From positions 462,331 to 526,330 of the forward strand of contig NZ_FUZF01000002.1 in assembly GCF_900168125.1 (NCBI RefSeq): 64,000 bases of DNA, read 5' to 3'. This DNA comes from Sphingobacterium nematocida (GTDB lineage Bacteria > Bacteroidota > Bacteroidia > Sphingobacteriales > Sphingobacteriaceae). Of this stretch, positions 63,601 through 64,000 are shown in pieces (position 1 is the first letter of the stretch; each line of letters begins with the position of its first letter). A program made the translations under genes and the position numbers. The notes below the pieces were generated by a model. The model saw only the letters and a list, made by a program, of their open reading frames with translations, ran no database searches and was not told the origin of the DNA.

Positions 63601-64000
63601 GTTAACAACGACTACGCTGGCACCTGGCGCAAGCACAACGGGTACAGCTACGTATACACTTACGCAGGCGGAGAAAGATGCAGGTGAGGTTGTGAACAAG
63701 GCTACTGTAACAGGTACGCCACCGACAACGGATCCGAGCAATCCTGCTACACCTATCACACCAGTACCATCGTCACCTGACCCGAGCAATCCGGGCGAAC
63801 CTGGCGATCCAGAGAACCCTACGGTTGTAGATGTTCCGGCGAACCCTTCACTGACGTTGGCTAAGACAGGCGTTCTGTCTGCTGATGGCAATACGGTTAC
63901 GTATACGTTCACGGTTACGAACAACGGTAATGTCACGATGAGCGGTATCTCGGTCAGCGATCCAAAGATCACTGGTGGTATTACTTTATTAACAACTACG
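60650..64000 (+). CDS. Large repetitive secreted surface protein (3' end outside window)
   Basis: The frame from ATG 60650 has a signal peptide (WLSLIVLFSFPSVYADG) and remains open for 1117 codons to the window's end. Residues about 45-480 form a beta-rich region with unfamiliar sequence. From about 530 come DUF11/conserved-repeat domains (VHVDDIVTYTVKVKNDGPSD, NNTPAIGDNVTFTVSVVNNG, VTDKLPSGYTYLSS) and then longer repeats (DUF7507-like: LTFAKTGVLSADGNTVTYTF, VTNNGNVTMSGIAVSDPKIT). Such proteins are surface adhesins, usually ending in a gliding-motility C-terminal sorting signal, which cannot be seen here. The 479-bp upstream gap has hairpins that may control it. Confidence 0.85.
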   Translation, partial: MELFKKPNLIRCGWLKMLWLSLIVLFSFPSVYADGSKDLYPSGVAGKRAYLRSSTNKPTNYPYPNLGVHYVYAEASEIITLASSAQASGMTNIRLYAPDGTAIPLGISGAAGSIVSRANELAGPKTSAADATSNTYLPVYHTASISGIYKVEFLARNGVTSDNDNGAPNVNANATGALNQPTSTLIAAWDISVLKGTTFQPGRVYATVFNMSVASGTPGFYGLMHVLTRDGYIYKVDNNGNNGQYFTFFVNNKGAKNSNDEPTYRSWANSPNGSNIGLPNGASIHSPVLEDTQTDITHKVFYTIPDQNLPVDAIGGINGSGSGNREWLRTIPLAPEASNIKIEGVDGTLGKFGTKGGYVTFNTLTAGVYTVEIESPTNAFPMVTLTGNAVVGLNKVYWNSTDGNGDPVPVGSVPVRIKVKLQGAEVHFPYIDMEINPNGIKLGLLDKDNLSSVKSWTVYWNDQPLGGSGTNNSHLNPPTSAGTSSQNGAHVWTSNYGDEKTMDTWTFIQGAEVIELSSVDIRVADLKISEISHNKGMTPVHVDDIVTYTVKVKNDGPSDVLGSPFTFTPPIGFVPEGAAVFAVSSCGEETTGREISYNTTTYKYESALNLPHGCEVTYTFTVKATNAMVSGSQSAEATILRPNDVTDPDATNDDPAVPPTDPYVECGTDGCNNILTTPIIVAPRSDLEVTKSINNNTPAIGDNVTFTVSVVNNGPDAAANVNVTDKLPSGYTYLSSTPSQGSYDPITGVWTIGNLSNGAPAVTLTVTGTVKPSSGTLNEYRNTATASSDMDDPDPSNNIGIAEPLIPSLQFSKEGELSTDGNTITYTFKVTNNGSVTMNNIALSEVAFSGTGTKPVPSFVSSTNSSAVGTLIPGEVATYSATYTLTQADKDAGLLSNDASVTGTPPGSTTNIPNVPSVDPTPKDPSDPTTVVDVPANPSLTFAKTGVLSADGNTVTYTFTVTNNGNVTMSGIAVSDPKITGAITLTTTTLAPGASTTGTATYTLTQAEKDAGEVVNKATVTGTPPTTDPSNPATPITPVPSSPDPSNPGEPGDPENPTVVDVPANPSLTLAKTGVLSADGNTVTYTFTVTNNGNVTMSGISVSDPKITGGITLLTTT
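63437..64000 (+). repeat. Near-identical 384-bp coding repeats in the surface protein
   Basis: The unit starting ACGGTTGTAGATGTTCC at 63437 begins again at 63821, 384 bases (128 codons) later, with only scattered differences. A more diverged copy precedes it (about 63050-63436). The second unit is cut by the window's end. Confidence 0.9.

Noticed and set aside
63295..63972. 225-codon minus-strand ORF
   Set aside because: Antisense shadow of the repetitive surface protein; its repeats mirror the plus-strand repeats.

Overview
The window is chromosomal DNA of a Bacteroidota bacterium, most likely a member of the Sphingobacteriaceae (Sphingobacterium, Pedobacter or Olivibacter type). The evidence is three SusC/SusD pairs, two of them with an ECF sigma factor and a FecR anti-sigma, TlpA-like thioredoxins, DUF4843, PKD-like and DUF6520 lipoproteins or peptides, LytTR regulators, and promoters of the TTTG/TAnnTTTG type. 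I saw no tRNA, rRNA or CRISPR array.

Region 1 (1-20900) holds signalling, envelope and stress genes. It contains a hybrid histidine kinase cut by the left edge, an OmpA-domain protein, a PRC-barrel protein, a PA2169-type four-helix protein, a phytochrome-derived kinase that lacks the chromophore residues, DUF488, an ECF sigma factor, a TamB/TamA envelope pair, a PAS kinase, an L,D-transpeptidase-like lipoprotein whose catalytic Cys reads as Ser, an AI-2E-type permease and DUF763. A decayed DUF1016 (YhcG-like) nuclease remnant lies just beyond, at about 21.1 kb.

Region 2 (21492-41234) holds two complete nutrient-uptake loci that face each other. Each has sigma factor, FecR, SusC, SusD and thioredoxin-fold proteins; the left one also carries DUF4843 and PKD-like lipoproteins. 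No glycosidase is present, so peptides are a more likely substrate than glycans. Large hairpins separate sigma from FecR and FecR from SusC in the right-hand locus.

Region 3 (41360-50086) holds a HTH regulator diverging from a third SusC-SusD-thioredoxin locus that has no sigma/anti-sigma pair. It is preceded by a roughly 560-nt leader with strong hairpins, some mutually exclusive, that end at the SusC start codon. Then come, on the other strand, a DUF6520 secreted peptide, a MauE/DoxX-like membrane protein and an AraC regulator.

Region 4 (50478-53455) is a candidate undescribed cassette: a 51-codon peptide ORF, an attenuator-like hairpin, a lipid-A-acyltransferase-like protein without the usual catalytic acid, a degenerate LytS-type kinase and a LytTR response regulator.

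Region 5 (53502-57023) is a candidate domesticated phage-like lysis module: a HTH protein, two helically phased short-repeat arrays, a DUF6266 protein, a holin-like three-helix membrane protein, a MITE-like inverted-repeat element, a CHAP-type endolysin, and a small protein with an N-terminal lipobox and a C-terminal membrane helix, which is the layout of a unimolecular spanin.

Region 6 (57291-64000) holds an Lrp/AsnC regulator, two tandem membrane-anchored AraC regulators, a spacer with competing hairpins, and a large repetitive surface protein that runs off the right edge.
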